From the IMG/VR virus record IMGVR_UViG_3300009786_000019, positions 1 to 51,111 of that record: 51,111 bases of DNA; one strand, 5' to 3'. The notes under the pieces were generated by a model that was given only the letters and a program-made list of their open reading frames with translations, made no database searches and was not told where the DNA came from. This document shows, one piece after another, positions 14,276 through 24,100 of the stretch. Origin of the DNA: a virus. The number at the start of each line of letters is the position of its first letter. The stretch's first letter is position 1. A program made the translations under genes and the position numbers.

Positions 14276-15786
14276 AACTGGTAGCTCCTGTTGTGGTCTT
14301 GGGGTTCGACCAAAAATAAATTTTTTAAACTCCGTGTTATTGCAACATAAAAGGTTCTGTGCATGTCATCGGGGTTCAAGCTCATTTGTTGATCGGCGGC
14401 GGGGGATAGATCGGTGAACACAACAACGTTTTCCGCCTCCCCACCTTTGGCACCGTGGATCGTGGACACTGTGATACGCGGCACGGCGGTAAACTGCTCG
14501 CCCCGGCGTAACATGGCGATAATGTAAGCCCTGTCCTGTTCGGGCAGCTTGTCCATCGCCTGATGCCATAGCATGTCTTTGGTAGCCACTAAGCCATGAT
14601 GTTCCTGCAACTCCTGAAGATTTACCATATCCTCATCGTCGAGGGACGGCAACTTCTTAAAGCCGCGTAACACCCTTGTTTTTAGGGACATAAAGCTATA
14701 AATCTTCCGTGCAGTATCCCCTGTGATGGGACGGCCCTTTCTTAGTTCTTCCCAACCAATCACCGACGCGCTGATTTTTTCGCTGATGCTCCTGAAGCCA
14801 CGGTAGGTAAATAGGTAGCCACTGGATTTCAAATCCTGTTGTACCGGCTGTAGCAGGTACCCAGCCTGACCTAAAATGAGCCATGTGCCGTGGGCCATGT
14901 CCAGTTCGTCAACATTGTCTATTCGCTCTACCCGCCCCTCTTCCTTACGGGGTTCGTATTTTTTGGGGAACCGGTTGCGGATGCGGTTCACAACCTGCTC
15001 TGCAAGACTATGTACCTTGCTGGGTATCCGGTAGCTTTGGGTCAGGGTTTCTACCCCACCCTCCAGATTAATGAAATGATCAACGTCAGCCCCTGCCCAA
15101 CGATAGATGGCTTGGTCATCATCCCCCGCGCAGTACATCTTCTCTGACTTATCATCGAGCAGATGGGCAATGTCCCACTGTAAAGGACTGAGATCCTGCG
15201 CTTCGTCCAAAAAGGTTAACTTAAAATGTGGGCAGTACCGCGCACCAGACTCCACAAACACGGCAAGCATGTCGGTGAAATCGTACAGATTGAAGCGGTG
15301 CTTGTATTCACGTAGCGTCTTGTCCACGTAATCAACCAGATTCCATTCCTCGTCGATGTCGCTGATGTTGTATTGTTCTCTGAGCGATACTTTTCGTAGA
15401 CGGGCCAGATTGATGACCCCAAGGACAGGGTCAGCCGCGCTGTTGATTGACGGCAGATCATCGTCCACCGTGGATTTTGCGCCGTTCAGCGTGACCCCAC
15501 AAACCCGTGACAGTTCCCGATAGTTTTCGGCTTGCATCACCTGATCCCGTTTGATGTCGGTTAGGGTCAAGGCGAGACTGTGCAGTGTCCTGAAGTTTGG
15601 CAGGTCCTCTTTTGGGCAGAGATCAAACCGTTTAGCAGCACGTTCTTTGGCCTCGTTCGCGGCTTTGCGCGTAAAAGCCAGAAACGCAATCTCCGTGGGC
15701 CGTGTGCCCTGCTCCAAGGCTTGGTCAACCATATCCAAAAGTGTCGTAGTCTTACCCGTGCCGGGTGGACCGAAGATACGGAACAT
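14272..15786 (-). CDS. UvrD/PcrA-like superfamily 1 DNA helicase
   Basis: 504 residues, shorter than cellular UvrD (about 720). Walker A GPPGTGKTT (6-14), motif Ia F-T-R-K-A-A-N-E-A, DEAQD (Walker B), G-D-D-D-Q-A-I-Y-R-W (motif III), Q-S-Y-R (motif IV), S-T-I-H-G-A-K-G-G-E (motif V) and Y-V-A-I-T-R-S (motif VI) are all present, so it should be an active 3'-5' translocase. With a primase and polymerase beside it and no ring helicase, it is a candidate replicative helicase. Its ATG shares one base with the preceding stop (TGATG). Confidence 0.93.
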   Translation of the reverse strand: MFRIFGPPGTGKTTTLLDMVDQALEQGTRPTEIAFLAFTRKAANEAKERAAKRFDLCPKEDLPNFRTLHSLALTLTDIKRDQVMQAENYRELSRVCGVTLNGAKSTVDDDLPSINSAADPVLGVINLARLRKVSLREQYNISDIDEEWNLVDYVDKTLREYKHRFNLYDFTDMLAVFVESGARYCPHFKLTFLDEAQDLSPLQWDIAHLLDDKSEKMYCAGDDDQAIYRWAGADVDHFINLEGGVETLTQSYRIPSKVHSLAEQVVNRIRNRFPKKYEPRKEEGRVERIDNVDELDMAHGTWLILGQAGYLLQPVQQDLKSSGYLFTYRGFRSISEKISASVIGWEELRKGRPITGDTARKIYSFMSLKTRVLRGFKKLPSLDDEDMVNLQELQEHHGLVATKDMLWHQAMDKLPEQDRAYIIAMLRRGEQFTAVPRITVSTIHGAKGGEAENVVVFTDLSPAADQQMSLNPDDMHRTFYVAITRSLKNLFLVEPQDHNRSYQL

Positions 15787-15989
15787 CAGTCGTCGCAGTT
15801 GGGGCAGCTACCTCTGGTGTAGTCCCCCTTTGCAAACCAGTTCTCCTCGGTCTGACTTTTCATTCGCTCAAACACCTGACGAACACGTTCACGGGACAAA
15901 CCCAGACGCTCACCGATAGCGGTGAACGTCATGTCCTCGACATGTCGCATTCGGTAAATTTCTGCATTTCTATCTGATTTTTCCTGCAT
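15786..15989 (-). CDS. Mini sigma-region-4-like HTH protein with CxxC tail
   Basis: 67 residues. Residues 21-43 (T-F-T-A-I-G-E-R-L-G-L-S-R-E-R-V-R-Q-V-F-E-R-M) match the helix-turn-helix of sigma70 region 4, which reads the -35 box. Regions 2 and 3 are absent. The C-terminus adds G-S-C-P-N-C-D-D, a CxxC that might bind metal as a dimer. Stop-start overlaps with the primase (TAATG) and helicase (TGATG) place it firmly in the replication operon. It could redirect host RNA polymerase to late promoters, or simply bind DNA. Confidence 0.8.
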   Translation of the reverse strand: MQEKSDRNAEIYRMRHVEDMTFTAIGERLGLSRERVRQVFERMKSQTEENWFAKGDYTRGSCPNCDD

Positions 15990-17521
15990 TAGAACACTGC
16001 CTCTTTCGTTTCAAATTGTGGTGGGTCTATTTCAAGGTCCATTGCTTCAAAGGCGGGGATCACCCAGACCCGCACACTTCTTCCTTTGATTTTCAACACC
16101 GTTGATTCGCCATGAATGTCTCGTAGCCGCTGTGCAATCCGGTGCGATTTGTACTCAAACCATTTGTTTTTCTTCAGGTAGTTTTCAAAATCCTTCAATC
16201 GGAAATACGTCCGGTTGATCTCTTCATCCGTCCACGGTCTGCGTAACAGAATCTCTTCTTTATCCTGCGCCTGCTGCATGTGGCGGCAGAACTCCTCAAG
16301 GTAGTCATAGAACTGTCCACTGACGCTCGCGTCCTGCGATACCTCTACTATGGCGGATTCATTCTCTTTCATGTCGTTCAACAGCGAACTGATACGCCCT
16401 TCCCACGTCTGCTTCACAACACTGCGCGGCATGAAGTTGAGTTGCTCAAGACAGGCTTTTTGAAAAGCTGTCTGATTCATCAAGCCCTCAGTATCTAGCT
16501 CTAAAGGTTCTGAATTTACGTCCATAAACCAGACCGGCGGGGTGCTGTTGTATTTTCTGAGGTTGCCAATGCTGGCCCCCTGCACGGCAGACCCCACACC
16601 AAACTTTCGGGTATAGCAAAGCTCTTTGTTGCAGTGAGCGTTGATCGGTGCGTCACTACACTTATAGGCGTAGTCTTTGCGCTGCACCTGTTTCGCCACT
16701 ACGTTAACTTCGTTCAGCGGCAAGGGCGGAACGAGGTATTGCATGTTGTAGCTTAAAATCTCGCTCTCCCAGCTATCCGGGAACGCTTTTCGCAGATATA
16801 CCCCAATGTTAAATAAACCATTGTTGCGACCACCCTCGCTGATCTTGTCAGTACAAAGGATTTGAAGGCACGGCGGGCCGTCTGCCAGTAATTTCTTTTC
16901 TTTTACTTTGACGACCTGTAAGCCAATTACCTGCTCTGGGGTCTGGACGTGGGCTTCGTAAATCTCAAAAAACTCTTGAATCGTAGCGGAGGTGCCATCA
17001 TCCTGAATCGCGTACCGCAATCCCTCTTCTGCATTAAAATAAGGAAGATTGAGAAAGTTACCCACATCGCCGCGATCTAAATGCAGCTTGATCTGTTTCG
17101 GAAATATCTCGCTTTCGCCATAACCCAGCGCCGCAGCCATACACTGCAACGCTTTCTGCATATCTTTTGCTGCGACCCACTCTTTGGCAAACAAGAAACA
17201 ATGTGCGCCGCCGGACTTACTGCGACACACCACCAAAGGTAATTTCATTTTCCTAATCTTTTCAACAAGAAGTTTGTGATCGAGAGGGTATTGGTCTACA
17301 TCAATGCACCCCCACCGACACTCATCGTCCCGGTTAATTGGGATTATCCCAATCCCGGTCTTGCCTTTTAAATGGTTCTCCCACAAGACCGTGGTCCGTG
17401 ATTCACGCACGACGGCGGCTTTGCCTTGCATTTTGCCACTAGCACTTTCCTTTTCGATCCGGAAAGTGCCGTACGCTTCTTGGAGTCCATCAAAAATATC
17501 AATAAATTTTTGGACACTCAT
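15989..17521 (-). CDS. Archaeo-eukaryotic-type primase (TOTE-like AEP)
   Basis: 510 residues. The N-terminal domain has the AEP catalytic strand G-C-I-D-V-D-Q-Y with D74 and D76, then C-R-S-K-S-G-G-A-H (99-107) and the downstream F-P-K-Q and N-F-L-N-L-P-Y-F sequences of TOTE-type primase-polymerases. A middle helical region (about 220-300) resembles a PriCT-like module and ends in Y-K-C-S-D-A-P-I-N-A-H-C-N-K-E-L-C-Y, a probable zinc site. The remainder is unassigned. GGAG lies six bases before ATG 17521. It most likely makes primers for the family A polymerase. Confidence 0.87.
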   Translation of the reverse strand: MSVQKFIDIFDGLQEAYGTFRIEKESASGKMQGKAAVVRESRTTVLWENHLKGKTGIGIIPINRDDECRWGCIDVDQYPLDHKLLVEKIRKMKLPLVVCRSKSGGAHCFLFAKEWVAAKDMQKALQCMAAALGYGESEIFPKQIKLHLDRGDVGNFLNLPYFNAEEGLRYAIQDDGTSATIQEFFEIYEAHVQTPEQVIGLQVVKVKEKKLLADGPPCLQILCTDKISEGGRNNGLFNIGVYLRKAFPDSWESEILSYNMQYLVPPLPLNEVNVVAKQVQRKDYAYKCSDAPINAHCNKELCYTRKFGVGSAVQGASIGNLRKYNSTPPVWFMDVNSEPLELDTEGLMNQTAFQKACLEQLNFMPRSVVKQTWEGRISSLLNDMKENESAIVEVSQDASVSGQFYDYLEEFCRHMQQAQDKEEILLRRPWTDEEINRTYFRLKDFENYLKKNKWFEYKSHRIAQRLRDIHGESTVLKIKGRSVRVWVIPAFEAMDLEIDPPQFETKEAVF

Positions 17522-17542
17522 TTCACACTCCGCAGAAAAAAC

Positions 17543-17565
17543 AAAAAGGGCGACTTACGCCGCCC
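17543..17565 (-). terminator. Hairpin between ssDNA-binding candidate and primase genes
   Basis: Minus-strand GGGCGGC, GTAA loop, GTCGCCC (one G-T pair), then five T. It lies between the stop at 17574 and the primase ribosome site, so it probably attenuates primase expression instead of ending the operon. Confidence 0.75.
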
Positions 17566-17573
17566 CGCAACAA

Positions 17574-18347
17574 TCAAAAAACGTCTTTTGTTGCCTTCTG
17601 TTCTTCCTGCTCATGCTTCACAAGCACATCGCCTTCAGATATCGAATCGTGGAACTCCTTAGCACGAACGTACAAACTTTTGTCCGTGATCGGTCCAACG
17701 CGGGACATCTCCCAACCATGCCAACTGCCCTTAGAATTTTCTTCCTTAACAGTCTTCATTTCGTAGAGGTGCGAATATCGGGGCGGGTTGAAGGGACCCT
17801 TTGCCCCCACCATCTGCACCGATTGCATCATCGAGTTCCACTTGCGAGACTTTTTAAGCTGCGTGGATTTCATCGCAATCAACGCTGTTTCCGCTGATCC
17901 GTCCTCGTTCACCACCACGACAAAGTGCTGGTGCGTTTCCTCAATATACTCGCCCGAACCGCCGACAACATATTCTTTGTTATCTTCGGGTGACCGCTCC
18001 GTTTTGGGCATTTCCTGTCCCGGCTCATAGATCGCCTGTGGTGCGCCGCTGCCTTCGCCACGCGGTGCCCAACAAATGAACCTACGGTGATAAGCGCAAG
18101 GTATCACGGTGATGCCCTCACCACCCGCATAGATAGTGCCGGTAACAGTGTTGTAAATATCACCTTTTCGGGCATTCGTGTCTGCGTCATCCAAAACGGG
18201 ATCATTGCCGCTTAGAACTTTCAGAAAGGGTAACGCTAAATCCTCTTGCCCCATGTCCTGCAAGCCAGAACCCGCGTCGTCCTCAAACAGACCCAAAACT
18301 TCCGTGCTAACTTCCGTACTTGCTTTTTCTTTTAATGCTTTAGCCAT
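17574..18347 (-). CDS. Candidate single-stranded-DNA-binding protein
   Basis: 257 residues, no assigned family that I can name with certainty. It lies first but one in the replication operon, before the primase. The middle (about 60-215) is beta-rich with many aromatic and basic residues (H-R-R-F-I-C-W-A-P-R; K-S-R-K-W-N-S-M). The C-terminus is charged and ends D-V-F, recalling the acidic tail plus terminal Phe by which SSB-like proteins recruit partners. The 17543-17565 hairpin would let it be made in excess over primase, as expected for such a protein. The function is inference. Confidence 0.55.
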   Translation of the reverse strand: MAKALKEKASTEVSTEVLGLFEDDAGSGLQDMGQEDLALPFLKVLSGNDPVLDDADTNARKGDIYNTVTGTIYAGGEGITVIPCAYHRRFICWAPRGEGSGAPQAIYEPGQEMPKTERSPEDNKEYVVGGSGEYIEETHQHFVVVVNEDGSAETALIAMKSTQLKKSRKWNSMMQSVQMVGAKGPFNPPRYSHLYEMKTVKEENSKGSWHGWEMSRVGPITDKSLYVRAKEFHDSISEGDVLVKHEQEEQKATKDVF

Positions 18348-18349
18348 CG

Positions 18350-18928
18350 TTACTTACTCCTCTTGATAGTGGCACGTTGCCCAATAAAAGCCCCGAACAA
18401 ATCCATCGGGAACTCATTTCCATTTTCAGTTTGCTCTTTGACCCACGCCCGCAACGTCTGCGGATGGACAGCCGTTTTCTGCTCCGGAGCAAAACCTTTC
18501 TCTTCAGCCATTGTTGAAAAGGCAGCAGCCTGATCATCTTCACCTCTGCCGAATTGGCAGGTAACAGTATTTTTGATGATGTCATCGTGACCGTACTGGC
18601 GGAGCCAACCGTGCGCTTCCTCTTTGTTGGCTTGCGTAATGCTGCCACCGTAAGTTTGCTTGACGACTACCTCGCTGCCATCGTCGAGCGAGAACTTGCT
18701 GATGCCCATTTCATTCAGCATCGCAGGGAGTTCTTCGTCGGTGAGCTTCAGGAGGCTTTTCTTCTCTTCTTTCACGTGCTGCTCAAGAGCAGCAATCGTA
18801 GTCTCAGTAGCTAGAATTTGTCGAGAGATTGCGGCGACGGACGTAAGCCCGCCCTGATCCACTTTCTCGACGCTAGAGGCTTGTTTAGCCTCAAATTCGG
18901 ATTCAAACATCTCATTTAAATCGTCCAT
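18350..18928 (-). CDS. Conserved phage protein, first gene of the replication operon
   Basis: 192 residues from ATG 18928 (AGAGGA eight to ten bases upstream; a longer frame to 18982 would cover the promoter). Residues 1-75 are acidic and heptad-like (I-L-A-T-E-T-T-I-A-A-L-E-Q-H-V-K-E-E-K-K), a coiled coil. The second half has G-H-D-D-I-I-K-N-T-V-T-C-Q-F-G-R-G-E-D and L-R-A-W-V-K-E-Q, repeated in phage proteins beside ssDNA-binding genes. Function not recognised; a partner of the next protein is plausible. A Gam-like role was considered but not supported. Confidence 0.7.
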   Translation of the reverse strand: MDDLNEMFESEFEAKQASSVEKVDQGGLTSVAAISRQILATETTIAALEQHVKEEKKSLLKLTDEELPAMLNEMGISKFSLDDGSEVVVKQTYGGSITQANKEEAHGWLRQYGHDDIIKNTVTCQFGRGEDDQAAAFSTMAEEKGFAPEQKTAVHPQTLRAWVKEQTENGNEFPMDLFGAFIGQRATIKRSK

Positions 18929-18967
18929 CGTGTTTCCTCTTTCGTAGTTAAAGGCACCGTTCGGGCC

Positions 18968-18995
18968 TTGACAATTACCCATATTATCGTATCAT
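18968..18995 (+). promoter_or_regulatory. Rightward promoter for the SNF2 helicase
   Basis: Plus-strand TTGACA, 16-bp spacer, TATCAT. It overlaps the leftward promoter at 18981-19008. The spacer starts ATTACCCATATTATC, nearly the mirror image of the opposite promoter's TTATCCCATGATAC, so one regulator could control both. Confidence 0.75.
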
Positions 18996-19008
18996 GGGAT
19001 AATGTCAA
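18981..19008 (-). promoter_or_regulatory. Leftward promoter for the replication operon
   Basis: Minus-strand TTGACA, 16-bp spacer, TAATAT. Transcription would start about 45 bp before ATG 18928. The TTGACATTATC core recurs at 11254-11244 and in the 10475-10498 dyad. Confidence 0.82.
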
Positions 19009-19021
19009 CAGGAATAATCAG

Positions 19022-20473
19022 ATGGACTTTAATTTTAAGACTCAGCCTTACCAGCACCAGTTAGCAGCCCTAGAAGAATCGTGGGCCGCGCCTCATTATG
19101 CGTTGCTCATGGAGATGGGAACCGGCAAAACAAAAGTCGCACTCGATACGATGGTAAAACTTTACGAAGAAAACAGACTTGAAGCCGCGCTAGTTATCGC
19201 CCCAAAGGGGGTATACGACAACTGGATAAAAAACGAAATCCCAACTCACGTTCCCGACGAAATCGAGCCTTTGATATTACGTTGGCAACCTGCCCAAAGC
19301 AAGAAATACCAAGATGAAGTGTCCCAGTTCTTGTTTGACAAGACGGGCGTACTAAAAATATTCGTAATGAACGTCGAAGCTTTCTCTACGCCAAAAGGCA
19401 CAAAGATGGCAAACACCTTTTGTAAGCGGCATCCAGACAACATGGTGCTTGTGGACGAAAGCACGACGATCAAAAACCGTAAAGCAAGACGTACCAAGAA
19501 CATCGTAGCGCTCAACAAAGTTAGCAAGTATCGACGCATCTTGACGGGCAGCCCAATAACAAAATCCCCAATGGATTTGTTCAGCCAGTGTTTGTTTCGG
19601 GACTAAAAAGCCTTGGGATTTGAGAACTTCTTAGCCTTTCAAGCGCGTTACAGCATCCTTGCCCGCCGTGTCATCAACAACCGCAGCTTTCAGGAAGTTA
19701 CAGGGTATCGCAGACTCGACGAGTTAACGGAAAAGCTTGAGCATTTTTCTAACCGGGTTCTGAAGAAAGATTGCCTTGATTTGCCTGATAAAATTTACAT
19801 GCGCCGAAATGTGGATTTGACGGACGAACAAGTTAAGTTGTATCGACAGATGCAGAAGCTGGCCCTTGCGAAGCTGCAAAACGGTGAGCTTGCTACAACG
19901 CAGAGTGTTTTGACCCAAATTATGCGTTTGCAGCAGATTTGCTGTGGTTTCTTGCAGCCCGACGAAGGAGAACTCCAACCTATCCCCAGTAAGCGTATGA
20001 GCGCCCTCAGAGAGATTGTGGATGAGGCTGATGGTAAGGTCATTATCTGGGCTACGTACAGACACGACATTGCTAAGATCACTGAGATGCTGCAAAAGGA
20101 GTTTGGCCCAAGGTCCGTGGCTTCCTATTTCGGAGACACGCCGCAAGAGGACCGGCAAGATATCGTGAATCGGTTCCAAGACCCAACTTCAGATTTGCGG
20201 TTTTTCGTCGCTCAACCCAAGACCGGGGGCTACGGGATTACGCTCACGGAAGCCAGCACCGTAGTGTACTACAGCAATTCCTATGATTTGGAAATCCGTT
20301 TACAGAGCGAGGACCGCGCACACCGGATCGGGCAAAAACGAGCCGTTACCTATATTGATCTGGTATCTCCAGACACGATTGACGAAAAGATCCTGAAAGC
20401 CTTACGGAGCAAAATTAACATTGCCAGCGAAGTGTTGAACGAAGATACGATGTCTTGGCTTAGTGAGTCATAA
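19022..20473 (+). pseudogene. SNF2-type helicase interrupted by an in-frame TAA
   Basis: The only plus-strand gene. From ATG 19022 (AGGA eight bases upstream) the frame reads Walker A G-T-G-K-T (33-37), DExx-type V-D-E-S, and L-T-G-S-P-I-T, then meets TAA at 19604-19606 (codon 195). The same frame stays open to 20473 with V-I-I-W-A-T-Y, G-G-Y-G-I-T-L-T-E-A-S and the motif VI D-R-A-H-R-I-G-Q-K-R. Together the halves make a normal-length SNF2-like helicase. Either a point mutation or a sequence error made a pseudogene, or the stop is read through, or both halves work separately. Homologues would put a coding codon (for example Gln) here. Confidence 0.85.
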
Positions 20474-20567
20474 AAAACTCAAATCCAAATCCAAAAACAC
20501 CCTGTGTTGGCATAGAGAAAACTGTAGCAATGCCCGGAACGAACATTCTCTTTGGATTCAAACATTT
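20474..20567. other. Convergent intergenic gap
   Basis: The helicase and the last late gene converge here. The only visible symmetry is AATCCAAA and TTTGGATT about 60 bp apart; no strong bidirectional terminator is seen. Confidence 0.4.
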
Positions 20568-20915
20568 TTACCCACCCGGCAGTAGTTTAAGGGCGTGAGG
20601 CTCATCAAGATGATCGTCAAATTCTTCTTGAATTTTGGCTAGTTCTTTCTGAATATACTCAATATTTAAATCCTGAACGGCGTCGTCCGGTAAGGCTCCC
20701 AATTCGCCGCGAGGCCACTTGATCCTGAACTCTTCGTTGGTTTTTACCGAGTCTTGCATCCGGATAACATCAATTTGGAGCGCGGAAATCTCGCTTGTCA
20801 ACGTGAAATAAACACCCGCCACAAACAGCAGCAGAGCCAACACACCTACCAGACTTTTTATGTCAATGGTCACGGTGCTGTCCTCGCTAACCTGCAAATT
20901 GCTTTCGTTTTCCAT
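20568..20915 (-). CDS. Small single-pass membrane protein at end of late region
   Basis: 115 residues: a polar N-terminus, one membrane helix (about 20-40, S-L-V-G-V-L-A-L-L-L-F-V-A-G-V-Y-F), then a helical, acidic exterior or cytoplasmic domain (E-L-A-K-I-Q-E-E-F). This layout fits a lysis accessory or spanin-like inner-membrane protein, but there is no partner lipoprotein beside it. Conserved W-P-R-G-E-L-G-A-L-P in the middle has no function I recognise. It is the terminal gene of the leftward late transcription block. Confidence 0.65.
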   Translation of the reverse strand: MENESNLQVSEDSTVTIDIKSLVGVLALLLFVAGVYFTLTSEISALQIDVIRMQDSVKTNEEFRIKWPRGELGALPDDAVQDLNIEYIQKELAKIQEEFDDHLDEPHALKLLPGG

Positions 20916-20928
20916 CGTTAGTAACTAA

Positions 20929-21186
20929 TTACTTAGGGTTGGGTTTTTGAGTATCTGACAGCACTTGATAGGACTCCATCAAAATGTGAATAACATCCTC
21001 AATTTCGGAGGAGTCTAGCCACATCTTTACCGATTTGTTTTTTTCAACTTGTTCTAGCAACACGCCGGGCACCTGCCCGGAGTCGTTTTTTGCGTAAACG
21101 TTTGCCCGGTATTTGACAACGTTTTTTGCTCGCATCTTGTGTAGATATTCTTTCATGCTTGTGACGTTGTTTTTCAACGGCAGCAC
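20929..21186 (-). CDS. Small virion-region protein, unknown function
   Basis: 85 residues when started at GTG 21186, which has GGAG eight bases upstream within the end of the preceding gene; the ATG ten codons later (21156) lacks a ribosome site and is the alternative. The sequence has a basic start (K-E-Y-L-H-K-M-R-A-K-N-V-V-K-Y-R-A-N-V-Y-A) and an acidic helical end (D-S-S-E-I-E-D-V-I-H-I-L-M-E-S-Y). It overlaps the large ejection-type gene by its start, so the two are probably translated together. No family recognised. Confidence 0.6.
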   Translation of the reverse strand: MLPLKNNVTSMKEYLHKMRAKNVVKYRANVYAKNDSGQVPGVLLEQVEKNKSVKMWLDSSEIEDVIHILMESYQVLSDTQKPNPK

Positions 21187-21187
21187 A

Positions 21188-24100
21188 TCACTCGCTCCGC
21201 AAAGAACCAATACCCTGTTCTTCCGCCCGAATCAGACCAGACGTAATGTCTGACGGAAATAGGGCGGCGTACCGAGACCGGTCCACCGGCCCACTAGGGG
21301 CCGGGGCCGGAGCAGCAGGGGGCGGAGACATGGTGGGAGTAGTCTCTGCTCTCTGAAGTTGGCGTGATTCGCGGTCCATGAACTGCGGCACGGGTTGTAA
21401 CGAAGCTTGCGGGTCTGGCAACGGAACTATGGTTGTCGCTGGCTGTTCTTCTCTAACCTCCTCTTCTATTACGGGAGGCACTTCTTTAACAAACATAGGG
21501 TTTCGTCTAATTAAAGTTTCCCCTAAAAGTTGATTTACTGCGCTAACAGACTTTCCAAATTGTTTCTCGTCTGTTGTTTCTCGTAACGCTGCCGCCAATG
21601 CTTTAGGGTTTTCCATTATTCGTACCATTTCTTGTACGATTAAAGTTTCAGGTCCGGTAATAAACAAACGAGGACCCGCTTGAGCGCCAACACTACCGGC
21701 TACAACTCCTGCACCAACCAAATCGCCCTGTATAACATTGCCAAAACCCGGAATACTTTTTATTAAACCCTTAAACCTTTCTAAAGCTGTGCCTACGGCT
21801 AATGCGCCAGCAATTTTTAACGCTCCTAATTTTGCTACACTACCTTTCTTAAAAAGAATTGGAGATAAGTCTCCTGTTTCAAAAGCTTCATCCACAGAAT
21901 TTATGGTTTTAATCATTTGTTGAAGATTTTTAACGTATTGATCATCAACTAAATCGTTTTTCTTCATAAAGTCTATGAGTTTAAAATCTAAACTCAAATC
22001 AACGCTTTTCAAAGGATCAAAAAGATAAGACTGAAAAGCTTTTGCGTTAAATTTTGTGCCGAAATTACCAGACTTTAAAGCGGCTGCGTTGATTAGAGAT
22101 GCACGGAAACCCTCAAGAACTTGCTTTGTGGTGTAGGATACCCCTGTTTCGGGGTCTACAACGTCACCAAGTTGTTTTATGTTATCAACCATTCTTTGTA
22201 AGGTTCTAGCCGGAGGTATATTTACACCTTCTGAAGACGTTCCTGATAAAATCTGTGACATCGTTGTTGCCGCAGATTCCGGTCTTTTTAAAAACAAACG
22301 AAAAGCAACGTTTTCTGATGTGTTTTTTAACACGTTATTATCAATAGTAGTTGCGTTTATAAGTTGCTGTGCTTTTTCCAAAGAACTTAAATCTTTTTTT
22401 AATGTTGGAAACGTACTAAAAAGTCTTTGCGCTCTTTCAGAATTTCTAAAAGTTTCTAACTTTTTAGAATCTACAGTTCGAGAAACAACTTCACCTGTAA
22501 CCGGATCTGTTGTTTGGTTAACAAACTCTCTATTAACATTTCTGATTGCTTCTAAAACTGTTTCTCCTAGCTCTTCCTCTTGTTGTGCAGCATTAAAAGG
22601 CACATTTCTCTGTTGACGACCAGCAGAGTCCGTAAAATCAACAGTCTCTACGCCTTCAAATTTTTCTTCAAAACCTATTTCTTTAAAAGCTTTCCTGTCC
22701 ATGACTCCGGGCGCAAAAGAATCATCAAACTCTTGAGCGGCCCTCATAATCTGCTCTACTCTTTGTGCTTCTATTCGTGAGCCTTTCTTTAAAAGATTTA
22801 AAGCGTCCGAAGCGTCAATTAAACCCGCTCCGTCGCCTGTAGTTCTTGTCATTTGTCCTAAAAGAGTTCTTTTAAAAACGTTTGCCCCAGCAAAACTGTA
22901 CGCTTTTGCATCAAGATATGCTTGTCTACCCGCTGTTTGTGGATCTAATGAATATAAATCCTCGTCCATTGCTCTTACTAATCTACCTAAAAATTCACCT
23001 CCTTGCGCGTTCGGCACTACACCTGAAATCATGGAGCGAGTTTTTTTCTTTAACGCACTGCGAATACTTTGAAACGTTTCTAAATCGAGAGGGTTGACAG
23101 TTACTTTGAGACTTCCATCTTGATTCGTTGCGCCTGTAAAAAAATCAATAATATCGTCAATGTCAGCTTTGTAGTCTCCAAGGGCCGATTCAAACTCAGC
23201 TTTGCTACCTCGAACACGTCCAAAATCTAAACCTCCTTTGTTTGCTGAAAGGCCGAAAATTTCAACCATTGCAGGTACACCAGAAGAACTCCCATCTTGT
23301 TTGTTGAAAGGACCGGCTATGGTGAAATTAGGTATTTCGTCCCAAAGTTGGCCTTCTCTCTTTTTAAAAGCAGCAATTTGCTTTTCTAGTAGCTCATAAA
23401 GTTTGGGAGCAATTTCGTTGGCTTTGTCTTGCGGTATCTCATCTAAATTTGTAATGTCTGGATAAATTTTTCGCAAAGAAGTTTCTAAAGTATTAACGGC
23501 AAGTTCCATGCTGTTAACAAGCTGCTGTTCCATTAAGCCTTGTTGAATAATGCTTGCCATCGTCAAAGCTTCAGGATGATCAACTAAAGCTAATGCTTCT
23601 ATTTTTCGTTTTGCCTCTGAAATAAACTGCTCTTTACCTGCATCTGAAGCCATCGCTAAAGCATCACTGGATGCACTTAATTGTCGGTCAAGCTCTTTTA
23701 AAATAGATGAAAAAGGAGTGTCTTTTACTTGTGCAGAAGCAGTAGCAGCAATGTCGTCTGGAAGTTCAATAGAAGGATCTAATAAAATTTTCCTTAATGC
23801 CGCTATTTCTTCTTCTGGAGTGCCAGAGGTAGGAAACTCCGGATGGGTAAAAATAAACTTAAACAAACGGCTTGCAGCTTGTTTTCCGGTTTTGTCCCCT
23901 ACAAATGTTTCTGCGGCCTCTTGCGGGCTTTTAGCAATGGCTATAGCTCGTTTTCCGTAATCAAGAAGACCTCCGAATAAAGCTGTCCCTGTTTTTGTAA
24001 CAAGAGGAGTAGCCCCCGCTGTTGATAATTCAAATCCTAATCTAGCTAACACGCTACCGGGAGCAATTTCTTCTGCTAAATAAGCACCGCTCGCCGCCGC

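Noticed and set aside
18350-18928. Gam-like host nuclease inhibitor
   Set aside because: The coiled-coil start recalls Gam, but the second half does not match what I know of that family.
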